Of a stretch of DNA of 23,949 bases, positions 6,334 to 13,262 are shown piece by piece (position 1 is the stretch's first letter; every line of letters begins with the position of its first letter). The notes beneath the pieces were generated by a model that was given only the letters and a program-made list of their open reading frames with translations, had not been told where the DNA came from and did no database searches. The DNA is from a virus. The stretch is taken from IMG/VR virus record IMGVR_UViG_3300033144_004167, positions 1-23,949 of that record. One strand, written 5' to 3'. The position numbers and the translations under genes are program-made.

Positions 6334-7866
6334 ATGAAATTTCAGCCTATCCGCGCGCTTCGAACTATGTTCGGATACGACGCGATTAACACGAAGGGAA
6401 GACGGAACGCGATCGCGGTTTCGTCGCGGACGGAAGATCGCGAATTGAATTCTTCCGACCGGAAGATCCTAACTTCGAACGCCGAAGATCAGCGAAGGAA
6501 TATCGCGCTTTGTCGCTGGATGATTAATAAGCACCTGGACTTCGTCACGAAATTTTCGATCCAGGTACGAACCGGCGACGACGAATTGAACGTGAAGGTC
6601 GAACGGCTTTTGAAATGGTGGAGTCGTCCGAAAAATTGCGACGTCGGGAAGCGGCATAGTTTCCAGGGAATGATACGAATCCTGGAAGCGCTGGCAGTGA
6701 CGACCGGCGATTCGGCGATTTCGAAACTGTCGTCCGGCAAGTTGCAAGGCATCGAAGGAACGCGGATCGCGACGCCTTCCCGCGGCGATATTCCGGAATC
6801 GGTAGCGAAGGCGAAAGCCGCCGGACGCTTGACGCTTGGCGTCATTCACGACGCCGCGTCCGCCGCGATCAGTTACGTAGTAAACCGCCGCGTCCGCGAC
6901 GGCTTGGAATACGAAGCGACGTTGAACGCTTCCCAGGTGGAGTTTTACGGTTTCTTCGATCGCTGGGATCAGGTTCGCGGAATCTCTCCGATCGCCGCCG
7001 CGTTGAACATTATGCGCGACCTTTACGAAGGATTCGAATACGCGCTAATGAAGGCGAAATTTCACGCGTTCTTCGGCGTCGCGATTATGTCCGACGGTTC
7101 GATCGAAGACGACTATTTCCGACAAGACGAAATCCGCGACAAAGATACGGACGGCGACGACGACGTCGATACGGACGACGCGCCGCGATACGAATTCCAA
7201 CTAAAGCCAGGGCTTAAGCTTGAGCTAGACAATGGCGACAAGATCGACACGATCGAATCGAAGACGCCGTCGAACGAATTCCAAAACTATTCAGTCCTTA
7301 TGATTCAGATCGCCTTACTCGCGCTCGATATTCCGTTGACGTTTTTCGATTCGCGGAAGTCGTCGTTTTCCGCTTCGCGCGCTGATATGTCGCTATATAT
7401 GGAAAGCGTCCACCGGAAGCGGGAAGCGCTACACGAAGTAATTTTGAATATCGTCTATTGGAAGTTAGGGCAATGGACGCGGACGACTGGCGACGACGGA
7501 AAACCGCTTGTCGTTCTTCCGGAAGGGAAGACAATCCGCGATATTGAAATCGATATTATATCGACTGGCGTTCCCTGGATTGATCCTATGAAAGAAGTCG
7601 CCGCCGGAGCGAAGGAAATCGCGATCGGCGTAAATTCGCGGACGCGCTATTGCCGCGAACGCGGTCGCGATTTTTGGACTATTAAGGACGAACTAGCCGC
7701 GGAAGAAAAAGCTTTGGTCGACGCTGGCGTTACTGTTGAAGTGGCTACCCCTGGCGCGCTTACGACGCGCGACGAAGAAGGTGCCGGAAATCCGTCGAAT
7801 ACGGAAGCCGACGATTCGCCGGAAGACTTGACCGAAGCCGAAACAATCGGAGCGACCGAACAATGA
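6334..7866 (+). CDS. Portal protein, lambda-type
   Basis: The dodecameric vertex protein through which DNA enters, 510 residues, normal for the lambda portal family. Recognisable parts are a helical N-terminus (RWMINKHLDFVTKF), the conserved wing/stem signature near 205-225 (FFDRWDQVRGISPIAAAL), the clip region near 330-360 (LDIPLTFFDSRKSSFSASRA) and the C-terminal WIDPMKE-AAGAKEIAIGVNSRT segment with RGRDFW. AAGGGA 8 bases upstream fixes the ATG at 6334; a longer open frame from 6052 overlaps the previous gene. Residues 271-282 form an EF-hand-like acidic loop (see findings). The tail is acidic and disordered. The stop overlaps the protease start (ATGA). Confidence 0.92.
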   Translation: MKFQPIRALRTMFGYDAINTKGRRNAIAVSSRTEDRELNSSDRKILTSNAEDQRRNIALCRWMINKHLDFVTKFSIQVRTGDDELNVKVERLLKWWSRPKNCDVGKRHSFQGMIRILEALAVTTGDSAISKLSSGKLQGIEGTRIATPSRGDIPESVAKAKAAGRLTLGVIHDAASAAISYVVNRRVRDGLEYEATLNASQVEFYGFFDRWDQVRGISPIAAALNIMRDLYEGFEYALMKAKFHAFFGVAIMSDGSIEDDYFRQDEIRDKDTDGDDDVDTDDAPRYEFQLKPGLKLELDNGDKIDTIESKTPSNEFQNYSVLMIQIALLALDIPLTFFDSRKSSFSASRADMSLYMESVHRKREALHEVILNIVYWKLGQWTRTTGDDGKPLVVLPEGKTIRDIEIDIISTGVPWIDPMKEVAAGAKEIAIGVNSRTRYCRERGRDFWTIKDELAAEEKALVDAGVTVEVATPGALTTRDEEGAGNPSNTEADDSPEDLTEAETIGATEQ

Positions 7867-9218
7867 GCAAGCAAGACAAAAAGAAAGCCGCCGAATTGAA
7901 GGCGCGCGGTCGCCGACTGAACAAGCGCGCGACTTCCTTCGAATCGATGCGCGAAAGCCTGGACGCCGCGAAGGTTCCAGGAACTACGGATTCGAACAAG
8001 TGGTTTCGGACGGCGCCGATTATCGGCGCGGTTCCAGCGATAAACGGTTCGATCGACGAAGAGAACGGAATCCTTCACGACGTCGCCGTCGCTACGCTTG
8101 GCGAAGCGCGCGGACATGGCGTCCAGCTAGACCGTTCGTTTCTGAACCGGCTTGTCGAACTTGGGAACGAATCGAAGAAAGGTCTTAAGGCGCGATTCGG
8201 ACACCCGAACGCAAGCGGAACAAGCCTGGGGACTTTCGTCGGTCGCTTTTGCGACTTCCGGATTCGACCGGATTCGCCGAACGTCGTTCGCGCCGACTTA
8301 CACTTGGACGCCAAAGTCGCGAAGGATACGCCGAACGGAAACCTATACGATTACATTATTCGAATGGCGCGGCACAATTCCGATATGTTCGGAACGTCGA
8401 TCGTCTTCAAGCCAGGAACCGAAATCGATCCGATCGAAATTCCCGACGGCGATCGCTTGTTCGCCGATCTTCCGATCGCCACGATCGACGAATTCTTGGC
8501 GGTCGACGTCGTCGACGATCCGGCGGCGAATCCGGACGGCTTGTTTTCCGCGTGGTCGGCTGAACAATTCGCCGGACAAGTTACAAACTTCCTGGACGCG
8601 AATCCGCATATTTGGGGAGTCCTGGACGATCACCCCGAAATCGTCGCGCCGTTCTTCGAACGCTATCGCGCCTATTCTACCGCAAAAACAAAAAACGAAG
8701 GTGAAGCAATGCCGAAACCAGAAAAGAAACCGGAAGCGATCGCCGCTTCCACCGTCGCCGAACCAGTCGCCGCGCCAGTCGCCGCGCCGGTCGAACCAGT
8801 TGTCGAACCGGTCGTCGAACCGGAAGCCGCGCCAGCCGCCGAACCGGTTGTCGCCGCCGCGCCAGTTGTCGAGCCGGAAGCCGCGCCAGCCGCCGAACCG
8901 GTCGCCGCGTCCGCAAGCGATCGCGTCGCGGAACTGAAACGGATTCAAAAGGAATTCGGCGCCAGTATCGCTGCCGCCGCTATCGACGAAGACTTGTCTT
9001 TCGACGAAGCGTCTTCGCGCTATATCGCCGAACTTCGCGCGGAAAACGAATCTCTTCGTTCCGGCGTCGCAAGCGTTGAACCGGAAGGCGCCGCGCCGGT
9101 ATCCGGCGGCGAAGGCGAGTCCAGCCGCAAGCCAGCGAAAACCTATCAGTCGTCGCTCTCCGAAGGTATGGCGGCGCGCGCTGAATACTTGGAAAACCGC
9201 ATGAAGGCGCGCAAGTAA
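7863..9218 (+). CDS. Prohead maturation protease fused to scaffold domain
   Basis: A 451-residue protein. Residues about 50-230 look like a phage capsid maturation protease of the assemblin-like type. His114 (RFGHPN) and Ser179 (MFGTSIVF) are the likely catalytic pair, and His147 (ADLHLD) is a possible third member. The segment FLAVDVVDDPAANPDGLFS closes the domain. Residues about 283-360 are a Pro/Ala/Glu/Val-rich linker with internal repeats. Residues 360-451 are helical (RVAELKRIQKEFG, AELRAENESLRSG) and resemble a scaffold. Overlap with the portal (ATGA) and the following capsid gene fit the classic order. An internal start probably yields free scaffold. Catalytic residues are predicted by pattern. 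Confidence 0.8.
   Translation: MSKQDKKKAAELKARGRRLNKRATSFESMRESLDAAKVPGTTDSNKWFRTAPIIGAVPAINGSIDEENGILHDVAVATLGEARGHGVQLDRSFLNRLVELGNESKKGLKARFGHPNASGTSLGTFVGRFCDFRIRPDSPNVVRADLHLDAKVAKDTPNGNLYDYIIRMARHNSDMFGTSIVFKPGTEIDPIEIPDGDRLFADLPIATIDEFLAVDVVDDPAANPDGLFSAWSAEQFAGQVTNFLDANPHIWGVLDDHPEIVAPFFERYRAYSTAKTKNEGEAMPKPEKKPEAIAASTVAEPVAAPVAAPVEPVVEPVVEPEAAPAAEPVVAAAPVVEPEAAPAAEPVAASASDRVAELKRIQKEFGASIAAAAIDEDLSFDEASSRYIAELRAENESLRSGVASVEPEGAAPVSGGEGESSRKPAKTYQSSLSEGMAARAEYLENRMKARK
8709..9218 (+). CDS. Nested scaffold protein (internal start, Nu3-like)
   Basis: In-frame internal translation start within the protease gene at codon 283. GAAGG at 8697-8701 lies 7 bases before ATG 8709, a good ribosome binding site placed exactly at the junction between protease and linker. 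The product would have 169 residues: MPKPEKKPE, the Pro/Glu/Val/Ala repeat region, then a helical scaffold. Lambda C/Nu3 is the known precedent for protease and scaffold sharing a C-terminus. Expression from this start is inference, but the binding site and domain boundary agree. Confidence 0.7.
   Translation: MPKPEKKPEAIAASTVAEPVAAPVAAPVEPVVEPVVEPEAAPAAEPVVAAAPVVEPEAAPAAEPVAASASDRVAELKRIQKEFGASIAAAAIDEDLSFDEASSRYIAELRAENESLRSGVASVEPEGAAPVSGGEGESSRKPAKTYQSSLSEGMAARAEYLENRMKARK
8820..8902 (+). repeat. Direct repeat in protease/scaffold linker
   Basis: A 29-base sequence occurs identically at 8820-8848 and 8874-8902, offset by 54 bases (18 codons). It encodes the repeated motif EPEAAPAAEPV. 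The surrounding linker has further shorter VEPV and AAPV repeats. The period is a multiple of three, so copy-number change would lengthen or shorten the linker without a frameshift. Confidence 0.85.
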
Positions 9219-9281
9219 AACGCGCAAATCGCGCAATAGTTTCAAAGACTACCATTCACACGAAAAAACGGAGAAATCCAA

Positions 9282-10214
9282 ATGCCAAAACTTACACTTC
9301 TTGACGTTGCCAAAATGAACGGAAGCGATTCCGCGGTCGGACTTATTGAGGAAAGCTTGCACGCTTCGCCGGAAGTCCGCGTCGGCGACGCGCGTTCGAT
9401 CAAGGGAACGACCTACAAAACGCTGATCCGGAAATCGGTTCCGAACGGCGGTTTCCGTAACGCGAACGAAGGTAAAGATCCCTGCCGTTCGACTTACGAC
9501 GACAAGATCGTTCAGACCTATATCGCCGACTGTTCCGGCGAAATGGACGCCGCCGTCGCCGAAGCTCACGAAGACGGCGTCGCCGCTTTGCTGGCGCAAG
9601 AGCAAGCCGGAAACCTGGAAGGGCAAATCCGCGCGCTTGGCTCGCAGTTCTATTACGGCACAGCGAACACGCTGGCGACTTCGACCGCCGACGGCGCTTC
9701 GAAAGGTTTCGCCGGTCTGGTTCAGTCCGTCGCCGCTTCGAACGTTGTCGACGCCACCGGCACGACCGGCGGTTCCGCGACTTCCGTTTGGATGGTCAAG
9801 TTCGGGACGCGCCATCTTCAATGGGTAGTCGGCCAAGGCGGCGCGATCGACGAACGCGATCCTTACCTTACCCGCTTGACGGACGGCAATAACAAGCCGT
9901 TCGACGGCTGGCGCGCGCCGCTTCTTTTCTGGATCGGTCTTCAAGTCGTGAATCCGAATTCTTTCGTTCAGTTGAAGAACGTAACGGCTGAAAGCGGAAA
10001 GGGCGTCGACGACGACAAGTTGTCGGATATGCTCCACACGTTCGCCGCCGGTATCGTTCCCGACGCTATCTTCATGACGCGCCGGAGTCGTGGGCAGTTG
10101 CAGAAGTCGCGCGCCGCGTTGAACACTATCGGAATGCGCGAAGTTCCGGTCGAATACGAAGGTATTCCGATCATTACGACCGACAATATTCTGAATACCG
10201 AAGCCGTCGTCTAA
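9282..10214 (+). CDS. Major capsid protein
   Basis: A 310-residue protein of the HK97-fold type, placed directly after protease/scaffold. The N-terminus (LTLLDVAKMNGSDSAVGLIE), the segment KGTTYKTLIRKSVPNGGFRN, the central helix-rich stretch MDAAVAEAHEDGVAALLAQE and the C-terminal EYEGIPIITTDNILNT match a capsid family common in uncultured siphoviruses. GGAG about 10 bases upstream supports the ATG. Codon use is more relaxed (more GGC, ATC and CTG) than in neighbours, as expected for a highly expressed gene. A GC-rich hairpin follows the stop. The 63-base leader (9219-9281) carries a 10-base match to the operator at 23421. Confidence 0.9.
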   Translation: MPKLTLLDVAKMNGSDSAVGLIEESLHASPEVRVGDARSIKGTTYKTLIRKSVPNGGFRNANEGKDPCRSTYDDKIVQTYIADCSGEMDAAVAEAHEDGVAALLAQEQAGNLEGQIRALGSQFYYGTANTLATSTADGASKGFAGLVQSVAASNVVDATGTTGGSATSVWMVKFGTRHLQWVVGQGGAIDERDPYLTRLTDGNNKPFDGWRAPLLFWIGLQVVNPNSFVQLKNVTAESGKGVDDDKLSDMLHTFAAGIVPDAIFMTRRSRGQLQKSRAALNTIGMREVPVEYEGIPIITTDNILNTEAVV

Positions 10215-10220
10215 TCGGCT

Positions 10221-10246
10221 GGCGGCGCCGCGTAACCGGCGCCGCC
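10221..10246 (+). promoter_or_regulatory. GC-rich hairpin after major capsid gene
   Basis: A perfect 10-base inverted repeat (GGCGGCGCCG / CGGCGCCGCC) with a 6-base loop begins 6 bases after the capsid stop. No T tract follows, so it is not a classical intrinsic terminator. Protection of the capsid mRNA 3' end, or a pause site, is more likely. Confidence 0.6.
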
Positions 10247-10295
10247 GACCGTTCGATTTCACCATACCAAAAACCATTAACGGAGAATTCAGAAA

Positions 10296-10700
10296 ATGAA
10301 CGAACCGAATGTCCGAAACCTTGCCGACGCCGACTTGACCGAAAGCGTCGCACTACCCGCGGCGCCTGGAACGGTCGTAACCGATTCCGTCGATCTTGGC
10401 GACGCTCCGCACGTGTCCGGCGCTGAATTGCGCTTCAACGCTCCGGCGCTTGACGCGACGCAACTTCCCGACACTGAAACCGTTACCTATTCGGTCGAAG
10501 AAAGCGACGACGGCCTTTCGTTTACGCCGCTTTGCACCGTCGGCGTCCAGACCGGCGCGGCTGGCGCTGGCGCCGCCGCGGCTTCGTTCCGCTTCGCTCC
10601 GGCTTCCACCGGTTCGCGCTACCACCGGCTTTCCGCCTTGTCGTCCGGCGGCGCTGGCGATCAGTCCGGAGCGACCGCGGAAATTCAGATCGTCGTTTAG
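10296..10700 (+). CDS. Minor capsid / decoration protein
   Basis: A 134-residue beta-rich protein directly after the major capsid gene. The pattern ELRFNAPALDATQLPDTETV, YSVEESDDG, TGAAGAGAAAASFRF and YHRLSAL matches small phage capsid proteins in which 'AP-L---QLPD--T--Y-V--S' precedes a glycine/alanine stretch and a closing strand. These are thought to decorate or stabilise the shell. GGAG about 11 bases upstream supports the start. A strong intrinsic terminator lies 61 bases after its stop, so the head genes end here as a transcription unit. Confidence 0.7.
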   Translation: MNEPNVRNLADADLTESVALPAAPGTVVTDSVDLGDAPHVSGAELRFNAPALDATQLPDTETVTYSVEESDDGLSFTPLCTVGVQTGAAGAGAAAASFRFAPASTGSRYHRLSALSSGGAGDQSGATAEIQIVV

Positions 10701-10711
10701 TCTTCCCGACC

Positions 10712-10782
10712 GCCGGACGGTTCGTCGCTTTGGTTTCGTTGCTTACCCTTTCGGCGGCGGAACCGAACGGCGACCGTCCGGT
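10712..10782 (+). promoter_or_regulatory. Possible antiterminator pairing
   Basis: Bases 10712-10722 (GCCGGACGGTT) can pair with 10772-10782 (GACCGTCCGGT) through nine Watson-Crick pairs and two G-U pairs. The second segment contains the right arm of the terminator at 10761-10787, so the two structures exclude each other. This resembles an attenuator, but chance pairing in repetitive CCG-rich sequence cannot be ruled out. Confidence 0.4.
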
Positions 10783-10787
10783 TTTTT
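10761..10787 (+). terminator. Intrinsic terminator between head and tail genes
   Basis: Stem AACCGAACGG (10761-10770) pairs with CCGTCCGGTT (10774-10783) with one A-C mismatch and a 3-base loop, followed by a run of six T (10782-10787). This is a classical rho-independent terminator. It ends only 13 bases before the ATG of the next gene, inside what otherwise looks like one late operon, so partial read-through or antitermination must feed the tail genes. Confidence 0.8.
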
Positions 10788-10800
10788 CTTGGCTTGATTT

Positions 10801-11148
10801 ATGGCACTATCAGAAACGCAACTGAACGCGGACGTCGATTTTATTATCGGCGACCTTCCCGACCGCGACGGCGTCCAGCCGACCGCGACGATCGGCGCCA
10901 ACGAATACGACGTCGCCGTTACCAGTCTTGCCAGGGATAAACGAATGGCGGTCGAATATACGGAAAACCACTATCGCTTCTCGATTTACGTAAACGCGAA
11001 GTCCGTCGACGAAGGCGGCGACCGTCCGGAAGTCGGGGAACTGGTAACTATGGACGGCGAAGATCTTACCGTTATCGACACGACCGACGATCCGATCCGC
11101 CAACTATTGCGCCTGGACTTAGGCGAAGAGAATTTCCGCCTTCAATAA
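10801..11148 (+). CDS. Head-tail connector-type protein
   Basis: A 115-residue acidic protein. The middle has alternating strands (HYRFSIYVNAKSV, ELVTMDGEDLTVID), and it ends with RQLLRLDLGEENFRLQ. Its position between minor capsid and HK97 gp10-like genes is that of a head completion or stopper protein; no family is firmly recognised. There is no Shine-Dalgarno: the bases before the ATG (TTGGCTTGATTT) follow the terminator T tract. Its translation signal is thus unlike those of most neighbours. The stop overlaps the next start (TAATG at 11146-11150). Confidence 0.6.
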   Translation: MALSETQLNADVDFIIGDLPDRDGVQPTATIGANEYDVAVTSLARDKRMAVEYTENHYRFSIYVNAKSVDEGGDRPEVGELVTMDGEDLTVIDTTDDPIRQLLRLDLGEENFRLQ

Positions 11149-11609
11149 TGCCAACCGAAAAACCATTCGAAATCGATCCGAAAACGCTTCGCGACTTTAA
11201 CGACCTTATGGACGAAATGGCGGAAGTAACCGGCGCGGAATTAAAGAAAGTGATTCGGAACACTTCCCGCGATTGCGTCTTTTCGCTTATTAAGGTTACG
11301 CCTATGGCGCCGCAGGGAACGCGCGGTCGCGGCTTTGCTAAGTCCGGATGGCTGAAAGCCTTGCGGCAACTTGGCGTAAAGCCGAAAGTTCCGTTCGATC
11401 AGTTCGGCGGAAAAGCCGCCGACCGATTGTCGGACTTTGTCGACGGCTTGGAAAAAGACGAACCGTTTACGGAACTTGTGAATCAGATTCCTTACATCGA
11501 AGAAATTGGCGGCGCAATATTGGAACTGGCGATTTCCGACACGAACGCGAAACTTGCCGTTCGGCTTACGCGAATGTCGCGTCGGCTTGGCGGAACCTGG
11601 AGTCGTTAG
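11148..11609 (+). CDS. HK97 gp10-like neck / tail completion protein
   Basis: A 153-residue protein. The pattern of an N-terminal helix (LRDFNDLMDEMAEVTGAELK), a basic loop with KSGWLKALR, and NQIPYIEEIGG near the C-terminus fits the HK97 gp10 tail-component family, whose hallmark is an aromatic/Glu segment ('PYxxxxExG') after 'TGxLRxS'-type motifs. Such proteins connect head and tail. It starts in a TAATG overlap. The C-terminus is basic (RLTRMSRRLGGTWSR). Gene order (connector, gp10-like, tail terminator, tube) supports the call. Confidence 0.65.
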   Translation: MPTEKPFEIDPKTLRDFNDLMDEMAEVTGAELKKVIRNTSRDCVFSLIKVTPMAPQGTRGRGFAKSGWLKALRQLGVKPKVPFDQFGGKAADRLSDFVDGLEKDEPFTELVNQIPYIEEIGGAILELAISDTNAKLAVRLTRMSRRLGGTWSR

Positions 11610-11612
11610 CGA

Positions 11613-12074
11613 ATGGCGGTCGTTTCGAATATCGAATGGAAGACACAGGAAGCGGTTTTGAACGCGCTTAGTAATAACCTTGATCTTCCCAACATAGGCG
11701 GCGGCGTCCAGCTCCGGCGCGCTTACGACGAATCGGTTCCGCTTGTACCGCCAGCCGTTACCGTTTACGCGATCCAAAGCCAGCACGCGCAAGACTACGG
11801 CGGACGCTTCGCGATCGACGAAGTCTTCGTCGAGATTACCGCGACGACGAAAGTTCGCGACGATCAAACCGGCGAATTAGTGGAACAAATCATCGGCGCC
11901 GTTCGCGATCAAGTCAGAGACACGGAATTTTATAACCAACTAAACGCGGTCGTGAACTTTACCGCTTACGGCGCCGAAGAAACCGGACAGTCGTTTCGAA
12001 AAGATTCGAAGTCCGACCGAATGCGGCGTCTTACCGTCAAGATCTTAGCGAATCCAAGCGACCTAAACAACTAA
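11613..12074 (+). CDS. Tail terminator-like protein
   Basis: A 153-residue protein in the position of the tail terminator (gpU-like). It begins with a helix (NIEWKTQEAVLNALSNNL). Then come strands VPPAVTVYAIQ and RFAIDEVFVEITATTKV, a helix ELVEQIIGAVRDQV and a final strand MRRLTVKILANP. This alpha/beta order (helix, strands, helix, strand) matches tail terminators that cap the tube. The ATG is 4 bases after the previous stop, with GGAG upstream at about 11599-11602. Homology is not certain at this level; the call rests on order and secondary-structure pattern. Confidence 0.6.
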   Translation: MAVVSNIEWKTQEAVLNALSNNLDLPNIGGGVQLRRAYDESVPLVPPAVTVYAIQSQHAQDYGGRFAIDEVFVEITATTKVRDDQTGELVEQIIGAVRDQVRDTEFYNQLNAVVNFTAYGAEETGQSFRKDSKSDRMRRLTVKILANPSDLNN

Positions 12075-12090
12075 CCGGAGACAAGAAACA

Positions 12091-12456
12091 ATGTCAACAC
12101 AAGTAGGAAATCAAGATTTGATCTGGGGCGTTACCGATACCGGAACGCTTGGACTTTTCGAAACGCTGGACTTTGAACAAGACGGCGAACAAACCGAAGT
12201 AACGGACGGCGACGGCGCGATTCAAGCCGTAATCTTTTCCGGCGACAAGTTGAGCGTTACCGCGTCTTTCGCTTATGATAGCGGCGGCGGGAATTCCGTT
12301 CCCGAACGCGGGGACGTTATCGTTCTTTCGCAAGCTCCGCAAGACTGGGCGGTTACTTCAATCATCGTCACGAAGGTAGGGCAAGCGTTCAGTAATTCGG
12401 ACGTTATGAAAGTTTCCCTCGACGCGGTCGCTTATCCTGAAATCACCGTACCGTAG
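12091..12456 (+). CDS. Tail tube-like protein
   Basis: A 121-residue beta-rich protein before the assembly chaperone gene, where the major tail tube gene is expected. It has FETLDFEQDGEQTEVTDGDG, KLSVTASFAYDSG, RGDVIVLSQ and VTSIIVTKVGQAFSN, ending in KVSLDAVAYPEITV. The order 'E-TD--G----V--D----V------G----P--GD-I-L' followed by two final strands recalls small tail-tube-fold proteins. It is shorter than many siphophage tubes but the only candidate here. GGAG upstream supports the start at 12091. No other tube gene is visible in the window. Confidence 0.55.
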   Translation: MSTQVGNQDLIWGVTDTGTLGLFETLDFEQDGEQTEVTDGDGAIQAVIFSGDKLSVTASFAYDSGGGNSVPERGDVIVLSQAPQDWAVTSIIVTKVGQAFSNSDVMKVSLDAVAYPEITVP

Positions 12457-12465
12457 GGCTAGAAA

Positions 12466-13056
12466 ATGAAAGGGAAACATTCGCGAACCGTTTCGCCAGC
12501 CGAAGCGGCGAAGCTCAAGAAATTAGCCGCCGCGCAAGGCGCGCCGTCGATCGCTCCGGAACCGGAGTCGCCGACGGTCGCGCTTTCCGCGATTGAAGGC
12601 GCCGCCTATTTCCTGGGAGAGTTACCGTTGCAACCGGCAACGCTGGAACATATCGCCGCGCTTCATGCGATCGATTCGCCGTTCGTTCGCGCTTCCGGTA
12701 TCGTTACGGAAGACGATATGTCGCCGCCTTCGATCGCGCGGACGGTCTTCGTCTTCGCGGCTGGCGCCAAGTCGGCGCGGCCTATTATGGCGCTGATCCA
12801 GCGTCGCAAGGCTTTAGAGAAGTACGCGGACTTGGCGAAGACCGGCGCCGACTATTTCGCCGCGTTCCTGGAAAAGTCCGACGAACTGGCGGACGTCGAA
12901 GCGGAGTTTACCGCGCAAGCCGTCGAAGTGTATTCGCTGGCGGGACTGATTCCGATCGAAGAAACCGTCGGCGTTATCCGGCAAATCTTGGCCGACGCTA
13001 TGGACGGCTTTTCGTTACTTCCCGAAGACGGCGGAAAAAAAAAGGCGAAGAACTAA
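12466..13056 (+). CDS. Tail assembly chaperone, short form (gpG-like)
   Basis: A 196-residue mainly helical protein directly upstream of the tape measure gene, the conserved place for tail assembly chaperones. The N-terminus is basic, then a Pro-rich linker (IAPEPESPTVAL), then helices that contain FLGELPLQPATLEHIAALH and RPIMALIQRRKALEKYADL. It ends in PEDGGKKKAKN, encoded over a run of nine A bases. AGGG upstream supports the ATG. The A9 tract at 13035-13043 and the open -1 frame after it identify the G/GT arrangement known from lambda and many other siphophages and myophages. Confidence 0.8.
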   Translation: MKGKHSRTVSPAEAAKLKKLAAAQGAPSIAPEPESPTVALSAIEGAAYFLGELPLQPATLEHIAALHAIDSPFVRASGIVTEDDMSPPSIARTVFVFAAGAKSARPIMALIQRRKALEKYADLAKTGADYFAAFLEKSDELADVEAEFTAQAVEVYSLAGLIPIEETVGVIRQILADAMDGFSLLPEDGGKKKAKN

Positions 13057-13262
13057 ACTTCGAACACATATCCGCAATAATTTACGCCGCCGCGGCGCGG
13101 CTGAACCTTTCGCCGCGTGAAGCAATGTCGACGCCGCTTTCGCTTATATCGCATTGCATAGCCGCCGCGGCGAAGGTCGAAGGGAAGGACGTCCGCCGCC
13201 GACCGCAAGCCGGAAAACTCAAGGAACTTTTGAAATGGGGAAGCAAGAACTACGCGCCGTAA
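12466..13262 (+). CDS. Tail assembly chaperone, -1 frameshift form (gpGT-like)
   Basis: Predicted 265-residue fusion. Ribosomes slip back one base on the A run, most simply at A-AAA-AAG (13038-13044), and continue in the -1 frame from 13044 to the TAA at 13260-13262. The 72-codon extension reads GEELNFEHISAIIYAAAARL, then NLSPREAMSTPLSLISHCI, then a basic stretch and LLKWGSKNYAP. It has no start of its own, no stops, and the same codon preferences as real genes. It ends 28 bases into the tape measure gene. Frameshifting itself is inference, but position, heptamer and open extension all match the conserved phage mechanism. Confidence 0.82.
13038..13044 (+). other. Slippery heptamer A-AAA-AAG
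   Basis: In-phase -1 slippery sequence inside a nine-A run (13035-13043) followed by G, 9 bases before the zero-frame TAA at 13054-13056. A AAA AAG is an efficient bacterial slip site. A second overlapping heptamer, A AAA AAA (13035-13041), gives a product of the same length. I see no strong stimulatory hairpin immediately downstream. Confidence 0.8.

Noticed and set aside
8343-9245. Long minus-strand open frame opposite the protease/scaffold gene
   Set aside because: Arg/Phe/Gly-rich composition, no ribosome site and complete overlap with a well-supported gene. It arises from the biased codons of the plus strand.
9249-10277. 342-codon minus-strand open frame opposite the major capsid gene
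   Set aside because: An antisense shadow: Arg-rich, no start signal, and the plus-strand gene is a recognisable capsid protein.
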